From positions 62,001 through 126,000 of the forward strand of contig MU119264.1 of assembly GCA_014904845.1 (NCBI GenBank): DNA of 64,000 nt, written 5' to 3'. Position numbers and translations under genes: made by a program. How positions within the stretch are numbered: position 1 is the stretch's first letter; each line of letters begins with the position of its first letter. Shown here piece after piece: positions 47,559 to 58,932 of the stretch. The notes under the pieces are model-generated. The model worked only from the letters and a program-made list of their open reading frames with translations. It was not told where the DNA came from and did not search any database. The stretch comes from Acephala macrosclerotiorum. Taxonomy: Eukaryota > Ascomycota > Leotiomycetes > Helotiales > Mollisiaceae.

Positions 47559-50500
47559 ATGACTTCTACTCTAGTTGAGCGCAGTCGCGATGGCCCTGTT
47601 GCCAAAAGGCAGAGACTCAATGAGGCTAATGCACCGCGGAGGACACACCGAGAATCGAAGATTTTCACACCTTTTCGAGTATGTTTTCATATTTTACTGC
47701 CCAAGAATTTACTAATGTTTTAGACAATTGGTCTAGTATCTTCAACTCCTGTTCCATTCACCTCGATCCCGCTAGGCAAAACCACTTTCCAGATCACAAC
47801 CTCTGTTGGAAAATGTCTGCAAACCTACGACCTGAAGCGGGGCCTCAATCTGGTCTTCCTCACTCGACCACAAACACCTGAAGATGTAACCGCGACAATA
47901 GCATGGAAGGACCGAGTGTTCGCAGCTTGGGGAGGGGTGGACTCTCAAGGTATCTGGGTATTCAAGAGAGGGAAGAAAGTTGCAGAGCTTGACATCCCCA
48001 CCGACCTCAAGCAACCAGTCAAACAGATCCTCATCTTTGGCTCCTGGATTGTCGCATGCTGTTCGACTCGAATCGAAGTATGGAAATCTGCGACGTGCGA
48101 GCATTATACGACTCTTCTTCCTACTGTAGCACCAACAGACGGCAACGAGCTGGTCGGAGGAATCTGCAGCATGCCCACATACCTGAACAAAATCTTTGCT
48201 GGAAGGAAAGATGGTACTGTTGAGATCTGGAACGTGTGCTCAGGGAAGCTCATCTACTCAATCATGCCTCCTGCAGCGCATTGTGGTTCAGTCACTGCTC
48301 TTCAGCCTACTCCAGCGCTTTCATTATTGGCCATCGCATACTCGGAAGGGCCGTTGATCATTCACGACATACGTACGGATCAGACGGTCATCGACTTAGA
48401 TGGCGGCAGCTCGCCCATTACCTCTATATCATTCCGAACCGACGACATGGGCGCAGGCGAGGATGGGAGAAAGCCTGGTGTGATGGCTACAACTGGTCCA
48501 GACACTGGAGATGTGACATTCTGGGATCTCAACGGAGGTGGAAAAGTGATGGGCGTACTTCGAGGGGCACATAATCCACCGTCTGATTCTGGAGCTACGG
48601 TTAGTGGTGGGGTCAGCAAAGTTGAGTTTCTCCCTGGCCAACCTGTGGTAGTGACCAGCGGCCTGGACAACTCTTTGAAGTCTTGGATTTTTGACGAAAC
48701 GCCCTTCAGCCCTATTCCACGGATTCTACACTCTCGAAGTGGTCATGCAGCATCTGTCACCAGGCTGCTGTTTCTTCCCTCAGATTTCGATGGTGCAGAT
48801 TCTGGTGGAAAATGGCTTTTGAGTGCTGGAAAGGACCGAAGTCTATGGGGATGGAGTCTGCGAAAAGACGGCCAGAGTACAGAACTTAGTCAAGGCAATA
48901 TCAGGAAGAAGGCCAAGAAGTTGGGGATACTGGCGAGTGCAACGCTTGCGAATGAACCAAGTACGACCCTTGAGGACTTGAAGGCGCCTGAGATCACTTG
49001 TATGGCGATGTCGTTGAACCGAGATGGTGGGATGGGAGCAAATGCTGGAAATGGTGCTGTATGGCAGAAAGGAAACACAAACAAGAAGGCTACGGATGCA
49101 ACAGCAAGTGGCACTACTGGCTGGGAGAGTGTCGTGACGGGTCACAAGGACGACAGATTTGCGCGGACTTGGTTCTGGGGCAGGAAGAAGGCTGGCAGGT
49201 GGGCTTTGGAGACTGGGGATGGGTCGAATGTTAGTACAGTTGCAATGAGTCCCTGTGGGACATTTGCAGTAGTGGGATCGGAAACAGGTGGCATTGATAT
49301 GTTCAATCTGCAGTCTGGATTACATCGGCAACGATACCCTGCCAGACTGACACCAGCACAGGCCCGGAAATTCAAGATTCAACAGCTTCAGGCTGCTGAA
49401 TCCGGTAACGAAGTCGAATTCTCGAATTCGTACCAGCCGGGGCTGGGGAAGCATAAGAAGGCCATTACAGGCTTGGTTGTCGACTCGCTGAACAGGAATG
49501 TCATCAGTTGCTCTTTAGATGGAAAGATAAAATTCTGGGATTTTAGATCAGGGAATCTTGTCTATGAAATCGACTGGCATCCGATGGTCTCTATTACCGG
49601 TATACGCTACCACTCTCCTAACGACTTGATCGCTTTGTCAGGCGATGACCTGTCAATTCGAGTTGTCGACATCGAGACGAAGAAGACGATCAGGGAACTG
49701 TGGGGCTGCAAAGGCGAAATCAATGATTTTTGCTTTTCAAATGATGGGAGATGGATCATTGCCGCTTCGAAGGATTGTGTTATTCGAGTATGGGATCTCC
49801 CAACTGGCCACTTGATTGATGCGATACGAACCGAGACTCAGTGCACAGCCTTGTCATTTTCTGCAACTGGAGAGTTTCTCGCGACGAGTTGCGAAGGTCA
49901 AGTTGGCGTCAACATCTGGAATAATAAGAGTCTGTTCACCCATGTACCGACACGGCATATTTCCGAAGACGAGATCGCACAGATATCAGGGCCTACAGTA
50001 TCCGGCGAGGGAGGACATGGTATGATTGATGGAGCGTTTGAGGACAAAGCAGTCGATGACGAGGATGTCACACCAACACTTTTTCTTGAGCAGTTGAGTG
50101 AAGACATGATGACATTGAGTCTAGTTCCGAAAAGCCAGTGGAAGACACTTCTGCACCTTGATCACATCAAGGAACGCAACAAGCCAAAAGAAGCACCCAA
50201 GCTTCCCGAAAAAGCGCCATTCTTTTTACCAGCGCTTGACAAAGCCCAGCTGATAGCTGTAGCGGAACAGGAGACACGCCACAGTGTTGCGGAGAGATCG
50301 AGGATCATGAAGATGAACCGCCTTACTTCTGAAGGTGCCTTCACAGTTGCCTTAAGAGCGGGCGGAGAAAGTGGCGATTGTATGATATCCCAAAACCGCA
50401 TATTTCTAAAAGTGCTGACAATTACAGACACACGCTTCGTCGATCACCTCAAGACCCTCTCCCCCTCAGCGGCGGACCTCGAGATCCGCTCCCTAAACCC

Positions 50501-50756
50501 AGGCGACGAGTCCGACGAGCTAGTGAATTTCGTGGAAGCACTCACGAGTAGATTACGGCAGAAACGCGATTATGAATTAGTACAAGCCTGGATGGCGGTC
50601 TTTTTGAGACTGCATATGGATGCAGTGACGCATAATGAACGATTAGTGGAAGCATTGAGGGGATGGAGACGGCGTCAAGAGGAAGAAGGTGCTAGGATTG
50701 GGGATTTGGTGGGGTATTGTGGCGGCGTTGTTGGGTTTTTGAGGAATCCTAGGTAG
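47559..50756 (+). CDS. utp21: U3 snoRNP/SSU processome WD40 protein Utp21 (WDR36 homolog)
   Basis: Exon 1 is 47559-47678 (MTSTLVERS ... IFTPFR), then a 45-base intron, then exon 2 from 47724. A third exon is likely: a GTATGA...TTACAG intron of 48 bases (50380-50427) removes an unlikely insert and restores GDYTRFVDHLKTLSPSAADLEIRSL, typical of Utp21; being a multiple of three it stays open if retained. Spliced length is about 1,034 residues. Multiple WD40 blades form two propellers (for example KIFAGRKDGTVEIWNV, VVTSGLDNSLKSWIF, VISCSLDGKIKFWDF, IIAASKDCVIRVWDLPTG). The Utp21-specific C-terminal domain starts near TLFLEQLSEDMMTLSLVPKSQWKTLLHLDHIKERNKPKEAP. The protein belongs to the Pwp2/UtpB part of the nucleolar machinery that processes 18S rRNA. 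It shares its promoter with the Vip1/Asp1 gene. Confidence 0.95.
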
Positions 50757-51554
50757 AGTCTACGGAGGTACAGCACTTGTAGGGGGACGCTTGATATCAA
50801 CAACACTTCCCTTAATTGAGCAATACCATAATAGAGGTTTGCTAGAAGACTTATCTCAGTGTTGCTTGATCGGGTTTACGTTCTGCCTAGTCCAGGGACC
50901 CCCTAGCTAGTGCTGTTGGATTCCTCGAGAAGTGAAAAGAAAATTGTGCTGAATGTGGGTTCTTCCCGCAGATTGGCGTTCTCGTCGCCATCCCGCCCCG
51001 CCATCCTCGGCCCCGCCCTACAATATCCTGGTCATGGGCTGCGATCAGGTGAAAACTCTTGCAGCTGGCTTTCTCCGGTCGCTCAAATTGCCTGCTTCTG
51101 GATCTAAGTTTGTCTTTAACTTGTTTTTTTTTTCAGTCGGGAAACAATAAATATGCAGTCTCTTATCAGCACAAATGCGAATTACGAAGTACGAAGTAGA
51201 GGGCCTTATAATTGTTAGGCGAGTCCGAGTGGTCTAGCCAATCGCCGGGTCAGGATATCTCTTTTTGGCCTCCAATTGGTTAAATCCTGTGGCGTCATTT
51301 AATATTTATTTGACCCTGTACTTCGTACGCAATGGTTGCCCACCTTCTTCCCTCTTGTTGGCGACTATCGTTTTTCTTGCTGCATTCAGAACGGGTACCC
51401 CGGGCCGGTCACCCCGGATGCGGGGTACATGCAGGTGAAAAATCGATTTTTCCAACGACACTGTTGATGAGGATATATGATGAGGGCAATAGCCTCATCC
51501 CAAGTTCTCCAAGTCGGGCATCTAGATTCACACTTCCAAACTCAATTCTCAATC
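50757..51554. other. Intergenic, no recognisable gene
   Basis: 3' flank of Utp21 and promoter of the FAD oxidase. A repeated ACGAAGT motif (51187-51199, and GTACTTCGTACG near 51315) is seen. No coding signal is supported. Confidence 0.45.
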
Positions 51555-53219
51555 ATGACCGCCCTCATCTCTCTTTCGTTCTTCATTCTTCCCCTCTTCT
51601 TCCCCTCCATCTCAGCCTCCACGACATGTGACACAATAGCAGCAACAACCAACATAACAATCGAATACCCTTCCTCCCCCTCCTACTCAACCGACCAATC
51701 CGAATACTGGTAACCCCCTCCCCTTCTCCCCTCCTCCAACTATTCCACTAACCCCTCCCAGGTCCTCAGACTGCGGTCGTCTCCTACCATCATGCATCCT
51801 CGTCCCCACCACTTCCTCCCAAGTCAGCACTATCATTTCCACCTTGAATAAAAACAACGAATCCTTCGCCATCAAAGCCGGAGGCCATAATCCTAATCAA
51901 TACTACTCATCTGTCAATGGCGGACCGTTGATTAATTTAAAGGGACTAAATGAAGTTGTTTATGATGCTGAGAGTGGGACGGCAAGGGTAGGGCCGGGCA
52001 ATAGATGGGTGGAGGTTGTGGCAGCGTTAGAACCTGATGGGGTGACTGTTGTTGGGGGTAGGGTTGGAAATATTGGTGTTGGGGGGTATACGTTGGGTGG
52101 TGAGTACTTTCTCTTCCTCTTTCATGTTTCATTCGAATTGAGGGAAAACGGGAAGCTGATGGGTGGGTATAGGGGGTTTGAGTTATCTGAGCACACAACA
52201 CGGATGGGCAGTGAATAATATAGCTTCATTCGAAGTTGTTCTTGCGGACGGAAAGATTGTTACTGCCTCCCCCTTCGAAAACGAGGATTTATATGCTGTA
52301 TTGAAAGGTGGTGGGAACAATTTTGGTATTGTCACCACATTTATACTGTATACGTATCCTATTGGGACTGTAAGTCCTCCCTCCCCTTGTCAGTTCCAGA
52401 TATTGACAGAACCTGTAGATCTGGGGAGGCGCCTATTACTTCAACTCAAACCAAACAGAAGATGTGTTACTCGCTACCCGAAATTTCACAGAAAACTACC
52501 CAGACGACAAAGCAGCCGTCATAGTCGTCAACCAAATCACGCCCGCAACTTCAAGCAATTTCTGGTACGTAATTGTGTTCTACGATGGTGCTTCTCCTCC
52601 AGCGGGGACATTCGATGCGTTTACCTCTCTCTCACCATTCCTCGACGTTACCGCTTCTCAGAACTACTCCACCTTCCTTGCTGCGGGAGACACTCAGTTC
52701 TTTACGAGTCAGATAGTAACGATTATGACGGAGACGAGTCCTTTGCCTGAAGAAGAGGTGGGGTTGGAGGTTACGAAGGCTTATTATGATCAATTCTATA
52801 ATGTTACGATGGACAGCGCCTCGGTGTCGGGATTGGTGGCTACGACGGCGTGGCAACCTCTTCCAAAGCGCCTCGCTGCTCATGCCCTTGCCCAAGGCGG
52901 AGATCTCCTTTCCCTCTCCCCAGATGTCGATCGTATCCTGATAGAAGTAGACTTTAGCTACTCTCTTCCAAGCGATGATACACAAATTAATGCTGGAGTG
53001 AAAGAGATATTTACAGGATTGAGGACTTTAGAACAAGGTTTTGTGAGGGAGGGAAAGTTGAAGGATGCATATGTGCCGTTGTTTATGAACGATGCAAATT
53101 TTCAGCAGGATTATTGGGGGAGGTTGAGGAAAGGGACGAAGGAGTTTGCGATAGGGGTGAGGGACGCGGTAGATCCGAGGGGGTTTTTTAAGGATAGGAC
53201 CGGAGGTTTCAAGTTGTGA
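51555..53219 (+). CDS. Secreted FAD-linked oxidoreductase (BBE/6-hydroxynicotine oxidase type)
   Basis: Four exons (51555-51709, 51762-52099, 52173-52369, 52419-53219) encode 496 residues. The start chosen, MTALISLSFF, gives a clean signal peptide of about 21 residues; an upstream in-frame ATG at 51477 would bury it. The FAD_binding_4 (PP-loop) domain is clear: SFAIKAGGHNPNQYYSS, whose His after AGG is the usual site for covalent FAD, then VGPGNRWVEVVAAL, GVTVVGGRVGNIGVGGYTLGGGLSYLS and LYAVLKGGGNNFGIVT. There is no second Cys attachment motif next to GGGLSYLS, so mono-covalent FAD is expected. The C-terminal end (PLFMNDANFQQDYWGRLRKG ... VDPRGFFKDRTGGFKL) is the berberine-bridge-like tail. 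Such enzymes oxidise alcohols, sugars or alkaloid-like compounds with release of peroxide; the substrate here is unknown. Several N-glycosylation sequons support secretion. Confidence 0.92.
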
Positions 53220-54314
53220 ATTTTGGAGTTGGAGGATAGGGTTGGCTTGAGGAAGCTGTGGGAATTGGTGGAGTTGGTTTTGGATAAATTTACCGGTAGT
53301 AGATCTTCTCTAATGTTGAATGGGCTGATGTTTGATGACAAAGTCGGGTAGAATAATGGAACTTTCAACATGAGAAAGTACTAGGAACTCAGGGTTGCTC
53401 ATCAGTATCTTTGACAGCCAGGTATCAGGTCAAATGGAAAGGCTCCTGCAGTACTTCTCTAGATTTCCTCGCAATATACCTCCACTCAGGACATTGAGCC
53501 GTATGTCCAGTTCAATATCGGCGAGACACCTACTACTAGGCATGCTTCCTACTAAAATCTCCTTGGGATCAAGGTTCATGGTGCTGGATGTGTCTTTTCC
53601 CAAATGTTGATCAGCAGTGCGTGAAACAACCAATCTTTATTGTCCACCCCCTTTCCTTGCCCCTATTCTTTAGCGAGCGTCATAAAGTAGTAACTGGCAC
53701 ACGACAGCAAAGCATTCTATTGTCGACAGACCCTCTTTTTGCTTTCCTTCTTTTAACTAATTCAAGGTTAAACAAATATTTATTTATCAAACTTGTCTCG
53801 ACTTGATGATCTAGAAGCAATTTTTAGAATGAGACTTCGTCATCTACGATCCCCTTTCCAGGCCTCTTTTTTTGTATGCGGGAATTTACGCGACGCCTCT
53901 GTTGGGGCCTTATTTTAGTGCGACTTATAGAGATTGTTAAGCTTACCTCGTGGCACGTGATACTGCTTCCATTCCTTCCAGAATCCGGGCTTTTCTCTTT
54001 CCTTTGGGCCTCTTGCGCAATTGAGGACGAAGAGGAAGACGAGATGCAAACTTCTTATCTTTTGTGTGCTGTCTTAGCCACATTTTGCATATTTTTAGGT
54101 GTGAGCCCGTTTTATTTCAAGATTCTGGTGTCTCATTTCGGGCCCGCCCTGAAGAGTCGCTCACCCCGGTACTAAGGCTAATTGATCTCCACTGCGGCGC
54201 AATTTTTAGAAGCCTATCTCTCCTTCTCTGTATCTGTCAAACCGGATTTTCTTCACTGTGGTGTTCTTCATCGACCATCTCCCTTCTTTTTTAGTACAAT
54301 GATATGATTTTTTG
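53220..54314. other. Intergenic, no recognisable gene
   Basis: 3' flank of the FAD oxidase and promoter of the glycosyltransferase. Short frames only. Confidence 0.45.
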
Positions 54315-55856
54315 ATGTCTTCCTTGATGACTCTCAGCAGTGCATCCAGTATGCTCCCTCGCACTCCTCTGTATCGGTGGCTCGCTGTCGCCTTCTTCGT
54401 CCTTGTCATTGTGTGGTATCACCCCAACTTCAGCGGCTCCTCCATTGCAGATTCCAGCTCAACGACCAGCTTCTCGGGCAATGGAGTCGACGACCTCACA
54501 TATGTTAGAAAGCTGCTGAAGGAAAACAAGATTGGGCCCGAGATTGAATATGCGGCGCGCACAATTCGATATGTTCCCGATGCAAGACAGCGAAAGTCCA
54601 TCACCGAAGTCAATCAAAACCTCTTCCCACAATCGTTTAAAAACATCACCATCAGCAAGAATCAGAATCTGCCATCCAGCAGACTGCTCGATCTCCATGT
54701 CAAGCAGTCTCCGCGGCCTGATCAAGTCGACGCGTCTGACCTCATCTTTGGTGTTTCCACCACTTATGATCGATTTACCAACGAAGGCACATCTCCGATG
54801 AAAGAATGGGTGCGCTGGCTCACAGATGGAAATGGGCATACCAATGGCGCAGGGCTTATACTCGCTCTATTCAATACCACGGAAGAAAACTTGGGTAAAG
54901 CCGCGAAGACTCTGGAGAGCGTTGGCATCAATGCGACAGTGGTGCCCTCAAATCTCGAACTCGACATGCCAGGTCGATACGTCGACCTTGTACATATGCT
55001 CTACAACCATCCAACTCGCAGTTCACGCAAGTACTTTGTACTTATCGACGACGATACCTTCTTCCCCTATATGAACGAATTCCGCAACACGTTGCGCCAG
55101 TACGACCCGGCCAAACCGTACTACATCGGCACATTTACGGAACGCGTAGACTGGATCCTGCAGAACGGTGCACCTTTCGCATACGGCGGTGGTGGAATTG
55201 TTTTGACCGAGCCAGCTGCCCAGAAGATTGTCGGCCTACCTTGCTTGGAGAAGAAAGAGGACGGATCATACGTGCTTGCAAGCGACCAAGGCGATAGATT
55301 GCTCTTCAATTGCTTGCGCGAACATACAGACATCACTCTCACATACCTGCCATACCTCCACCAAGAAGACCAATTCGGAGACCCCAGCGGATTCTACGAG
55401 TCCGGCATCCAACCCCTATCTCTCCACCACTACAAATCATGGCATCATTTCAATCCCGACAGGATGCACGTTGTTGCAGACGCATGTGGAGAATCCTGCG
55501 TTCTGCAACGTTTCCAATTTCTCGACAACTACATCATAACCAACGGATTCTCAGTCGTACACTATCCCCAAGGCATCGATTTTGACCCGTTACAAACAGA
55601 AGGCACATTCGGAAGTGGAAACGACGGGGACTCCCTCTTGCACGAAACAGTATTCAGCTACTCCTTCGGTCAGCTACGGAAGAACATGAACCACACCGGC
55701 AAGAAGAAGGGCTGGGAGCTCCTCGGAGCCAAGAAAGAAGGCGACGGCCGCGTAAAACAAGTTTACGTGAAGCGCCGAGGTGAAGGACGATGGCTCGCGG
55801 AAGGAGAAGACGCCCCCTTGAGAGACAGCATTGTGGTGTTGACATGGATACCTTGA
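54315..55856 (+). CDS. Type II membrane glycosyltransferase, fringe-like (GT31-like)
   Basis: A single exon of 513 residues starts at ATG 54315; the frame upstream begins with TTG and is not a better start. An 18-residue cytosolic tail is followed by one membrane anchor at about 19-35 (LYRWLAVAFFVLVIVWY), a stem and a lumenal catalytic domain, the standard Golgi layout. The catalytic region shows DLIFGVSTTYDRF, EWVRWL, RYVDLVHMLYNHP, the DxD metal and nucleotide-sugar site in YFVLIDDDTFF (Asp245-247), YYIGTFTE and FAYGGGGIVLT (Gly291-294), which are hallmarks of the fringe/DUF604 branch. Several N-glycosylation sequons (NIT, NTT, NAT) are present. The enzyme probably transfers a sugar to glycoprotein or glycolipid acceptors; donor and acceptor cannot be told. 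The two halves have balanced codon use, unlike some neighbours. Confidence 0.92.
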   Translation: MSSLMTLSSASSMLPRTPLYRWLAVAFFVLVIVWYHPNFSGSSIADSSSTTSFSGNGVDDLTYVRKLLKENKIGPEIEYAARTIRYVPDARQRKSITEVNQNLFPQSFKNITISKNQNLPSSRLLDLHVKQSPRPDQVDASDLIFGVSTTYDRFTNEGTSPMKEWVRWLTDGNGHTNGAGLILALFNTTEENLGKAAKTLESVGINATVVPSNLELDMPGRYVDLVHMLYNHPTRSSRKYFVLIDDDTFFPYMNEFRNTLRQYDPAKPYYIGTFTERVDWILQNGAPFAYGGGGIVLTEPAAQKIVGLPCLEKKEDGSYVLASDQGDRLLFNCLREHTDITLTYLPYLHQEDQFGDPSGFYESGIQPLSLHHYKSWHHFNPDRMHVVADACGESCVLQRFQFLDNYIITNGFSVVHYPQGIDFDPLQTEGTFGSGNDGDSLLHETVFSYSFGQLRKNMNHTGKKKGWELLGAKKEGDGRVKQVYVKRRGEGRWLAEGEDAPLRDSIVVLTWIP

Positions 55857-57383
55857 GCACAGTTTGCTGCACATAAACTCAAGGATATGATTTGAAACGA
55901 AACGAACGGCCTCGCGCGAAACTGCACATATCGAGAGTGCATATACTGAGAGAAAGAGCCTGGCGGATTGGAAATGCAGCGACTCGGATAGATACCATTG
56001 AGTTGTATATTACGGACTGGGAATTGGCGTTTCTGGTCGGCGTTTGATTCTTGTTTGTATGTTACTTTTTGCATAACTGCGGAGAACTACCTATGAAACC
56101 TACAGATACGCCTACACCTACACATACACATACGGCCGAGGACATTGTCCCTATAGATGGAATTGTGGATATAATGTAATGATCTATTATGCCTTGTTTA
56201 CTGTTTGTGCTTCTCAAGTGTTTCCATGTGCCTTGTGCCTCTGGTAGCTGCTTCAGAGCTATTCCTCGACAGAACCTGACCTCCAACCAGTCATTGAGGA
56301 AATTTGCTCCCTGAAATTTGCAACAATACCGTAGATAGAACAAATCTCTGTTGCGCCCTGTCAATTTCGAGCTGAGAACCGACGCGTATGAGGCCCTTCT
56401 ACATTATCACTTTTAAGTTTGGAATCGATACTCCGGAGGAGGTCTATATACCTGGTCACATTCGAAGTTAAAACTGACATTAACAAAATTTTAGCCTATC
56501 CTTGCTTTCAAATCAGAACACACATTAATATCTCTTGTTGCACATCGCATCCTTAAATATAGGGATCTATTTTGGTTAGAGACTTAGTCTTTTTCTCTTC
56601 CTTTATATAAAGATGCAAAAGTCCCTTCTTCTTACCGAACAATTTCTGAAATTTAACAGCCCTAATTCTATAAATGTCCCTTCTTTCCAAGTACTAATAG
56701 GGTTTTGTTGCAGATCGTAGGGAGCGGCAGCGGCGGGACTGCCGGCGGAATCACCAGCGGAGGGATGTCCGCCCAATTCCTCTCCATGTCTGCTGCCGGG
56801 CGTCGGCCCGAGTGAATGATTGTCCCTTCCTTTCAAGCAACAACAAAGTTTTGTTGCAGATCGCAGGGAGCGGCAGGGGCGGGACGACCACCATGGCCAG
56901 CGGAGGGGCTGTCGCTCAGCTTCTCTCCATGTCTGCTTCACAAGTGCCAGCTCAAGTGAACGATGGAGTGTGGAGTAGACCGAAAGGCATCCGATACGTG
57001 AGGAGGTGCTTGGCGCTCGTATATTTGAAGTACTAGTTCTATTTTCATGAGGGAAAGAGCCTCTAAGTATGTAAGTGCGAACCTCAATGAGAGTATTTTG
57101 CAAAGTTACCTTGCGTGCGAGTGAAAAGTTAACCGCGATTCGAAGTCTCTTCTCAATGGTTGCTTCAACATGTCAGTCACTTCGCAGTCCAGGTCCAAGA
57201 AAGCTTCAGCCTATATCTTCATTTCAACGCAATCGAATGACTTTGTGATATGTACAGAAAGCCCCATTATTGCCAGCAAGCAAGCGACTAATGAAAGCAA
57301 AGCAAGCATTCTAGACAGAACACGCCCAACGCCTTGCACAACCACGCAACCAAGACCCTCATTCCCCACCTCTCACAAATTAA
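55857..57383. other. Intergenic with a tandem duplication
   Basis: 3' flank of the glycosyltransferase and of the P450 remnant. It holds the 146-base tandem duplication described separately. No further gene is supported; a 166-codon minus-strand frame over the duplication is judged to be an antisense shadow. Confidence 0.45.
56675..56966 (+). repeat. 146-base tandem duplication, exon-like
   Basis: Two diverged copies begin at 56675 (TGTCCCTTCTTTCCAAG) and 56821 (TGTCCCTTCCTTTCAAG). Each contains the same order: a pyrimidine stretch, TTTTGTTGCAG, then ATCG(T/C)AGGGAGCGGCAG, GGCGGGAC, CCAGCGGAGGG, CTCTCCATGTCTGCT and (A/C)AGTGAA(T/C)GAT. The TTTTGTTGCAG looks like a 3' splice site, and the sequence after it is open in the same relative frame in both copies, giving GSGSGGTAGGITSGGMSAQF and GSGRGGTTTMASGGAVAQL. 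It could be a duplicated exon of a lost gene; the protein family is not recognised. Confidence 0.7.
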
Positions 57384-58932
57384 TCAAGCCTTCCGCTTCG
57401 TAATCTTAATCATCAAAGGCGGCTTCTCCCAAATCCCAAAAATCTTCTGCCACCTCCATCCCTCAACATCCATCTCCCCCTCCGCAAACTCCAAATCAAA
57501 TCCCCACAGCATCCTAGCAAGAATAATCCTCATCTCATGATAAGCCAAATTCCTCCTGATACAATCTCTCGGTCCGAAACTAAACGGTTTATGGCATTCT
57601 CGGTTATCGTTGTAGAAGGGTCGGTTGTGGCGGATGGAAGCCAGCGTTCAGGGTGGAATTCGGAGGCAGCGTGGAAGTTTGATGAGGAGTGGTAGGTTGC
57701 ATATTGGTGGACGCCTACTTTTGTCTGTTTGAATTTCCTGTTAGTGATAACGATGTAAGAAAATGGTGGAGGAGAAAGGGCTTACATTTTGTGGCACATC
57801 GTAGCCTGCTATTGGGGTCGGTGCTCCCGGATTCGTAATACGAAGAAGAACAAGTGGAATCGGCGTGAAGATTCTCAGCCCTTCGTGTAAACAAGCCAAC
57901 ATGTACGGTAACCTCGAACTCGCTTCCTTGAAATTGATATCCTCCTCTCTCTCGAACGCTTCTCTCACTCCCTTCGTCACCTTCTCCAAAGCATGTGGTG
58001 TGCGTAGAAGCCAGTACGTAACTCCAGATAGAAGTGTAGCTGTAGTTTCTGACCCAGCTGTGATGAGAATATCCGCGTTATGAACAAGTTCCGCATCTGT
58101 GAGTTCGTGTTTTTGCCCTTTTGCTCGCATCATAGCATCCATGAAATCTCCTCTGTCTTTTTGGTCTGGGCGGTTGATTCTCTTCATTGCGAGGGCGGTA
58201 GCATTATCTAAATGTGCTTTTTTGGAGTTCCAGATTTTGCTTCCTGCGAAGAGTTGGAGGATCCTGCCTAGAGTTGGGGAGATGGACATCAGAGCTAAGA
58301 TTGGCATGAGTTTTAGCATGTTGCTAATGGTGTCGAGCCATAAGTTGGATTTCCCATCTTCGAGTCCGGTGAATGACTCTCCGTAGGCGAGATCTCCGAT
58401 CAAGTCGAAGGTTGTGTAGTTGTACCAGCGGATGATGTTTGTTGATCTTCCTGATTCTGCTACCTCTCGGAGTCTTTTCATGAGGAGGTCGGCGTAGACG
58501 TCGATGAGTGGTTCTTGCAGTGCTAGTGATTTGTCGGTAAAAGCAGGTAGCATTGCTCTCCGGAATCGAAAGTGATCAGAGCCTTTGGCAGATAGGATGT
58601 TCTGGCCATTGAAGCCGCTGAAATGTGGAAAGTACTTTGGAAGCTCAGCGTGACCGAAACCGTAGATGTCCTTCCATGCCTGTGCACTGATGAAGCTACC
58701 GGTCGTGGAGGTCCTTCATTGTGTAATCGAGTTTGCCGCCGATCATGTTGAGGTTTCTCAAGATTGGGAGGGCGATCCATAGTTTTGGGCCTGGGAATTT
58801 GCGCAGAGGATGAAGATACAGGTTGTAGAATGCCGTCCCAAGTGCCTTCACAATATTAAAAGATAATAATGCACCAACAAGCATCCGGGCACCTCGCCAC
58901 GAGAAGAGTTCAGTTCCGTCGAGCAGCTTCAT
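57384..58932 (-). pseudogene. Cytochrome P450, broken by two lesions
   Basis: The start is intact: ATG 58932, an N-terminal membrane segment, then YLHPLRKFPGPKLWIALP. After KLDYTMKDLHDR (58699) the frame stops; the next frame resumes at SFISAQAWKDIYGFGHAELP. Relatives have about a dozen residues here (Y-G-x-V-V-R type), so roughly 35 bases are missing. The central part is complete, with the I-helix ITAGSETTA and the K-helix ExxR in HEGLR. A 61-base intron (57725-57785) follows, leading to TKVGVHQYATYHS ... FHPERWLPSATTDP. There a frameshift near 57625 separates it from the haem-binding loop FSFGPRDCIRRNLAYHEM. In that loop the usual Gly two residues after the Cys is Arg. The C-terminus ends normally at 57384. 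The style is that of fungal CYP65-like (isotrichodermin hydroxylase-like) enzymes; I infer a dead or dying gene, unless the assembly has errors. Confidence 0.85.

Noticed and set aside
51220..51300. A tRNA-like stretch (GTCCGAGTGGTCTAG and later GGTTAAATCC)
   Set aside because: The acceptor and T stems do not pair and no anticodon arm can be drawn.
56603..57103. A 166-codon minus-strand frame
   Set aside because: It runs antisense over the GC-rich tandem duplication, and no domain is seen.
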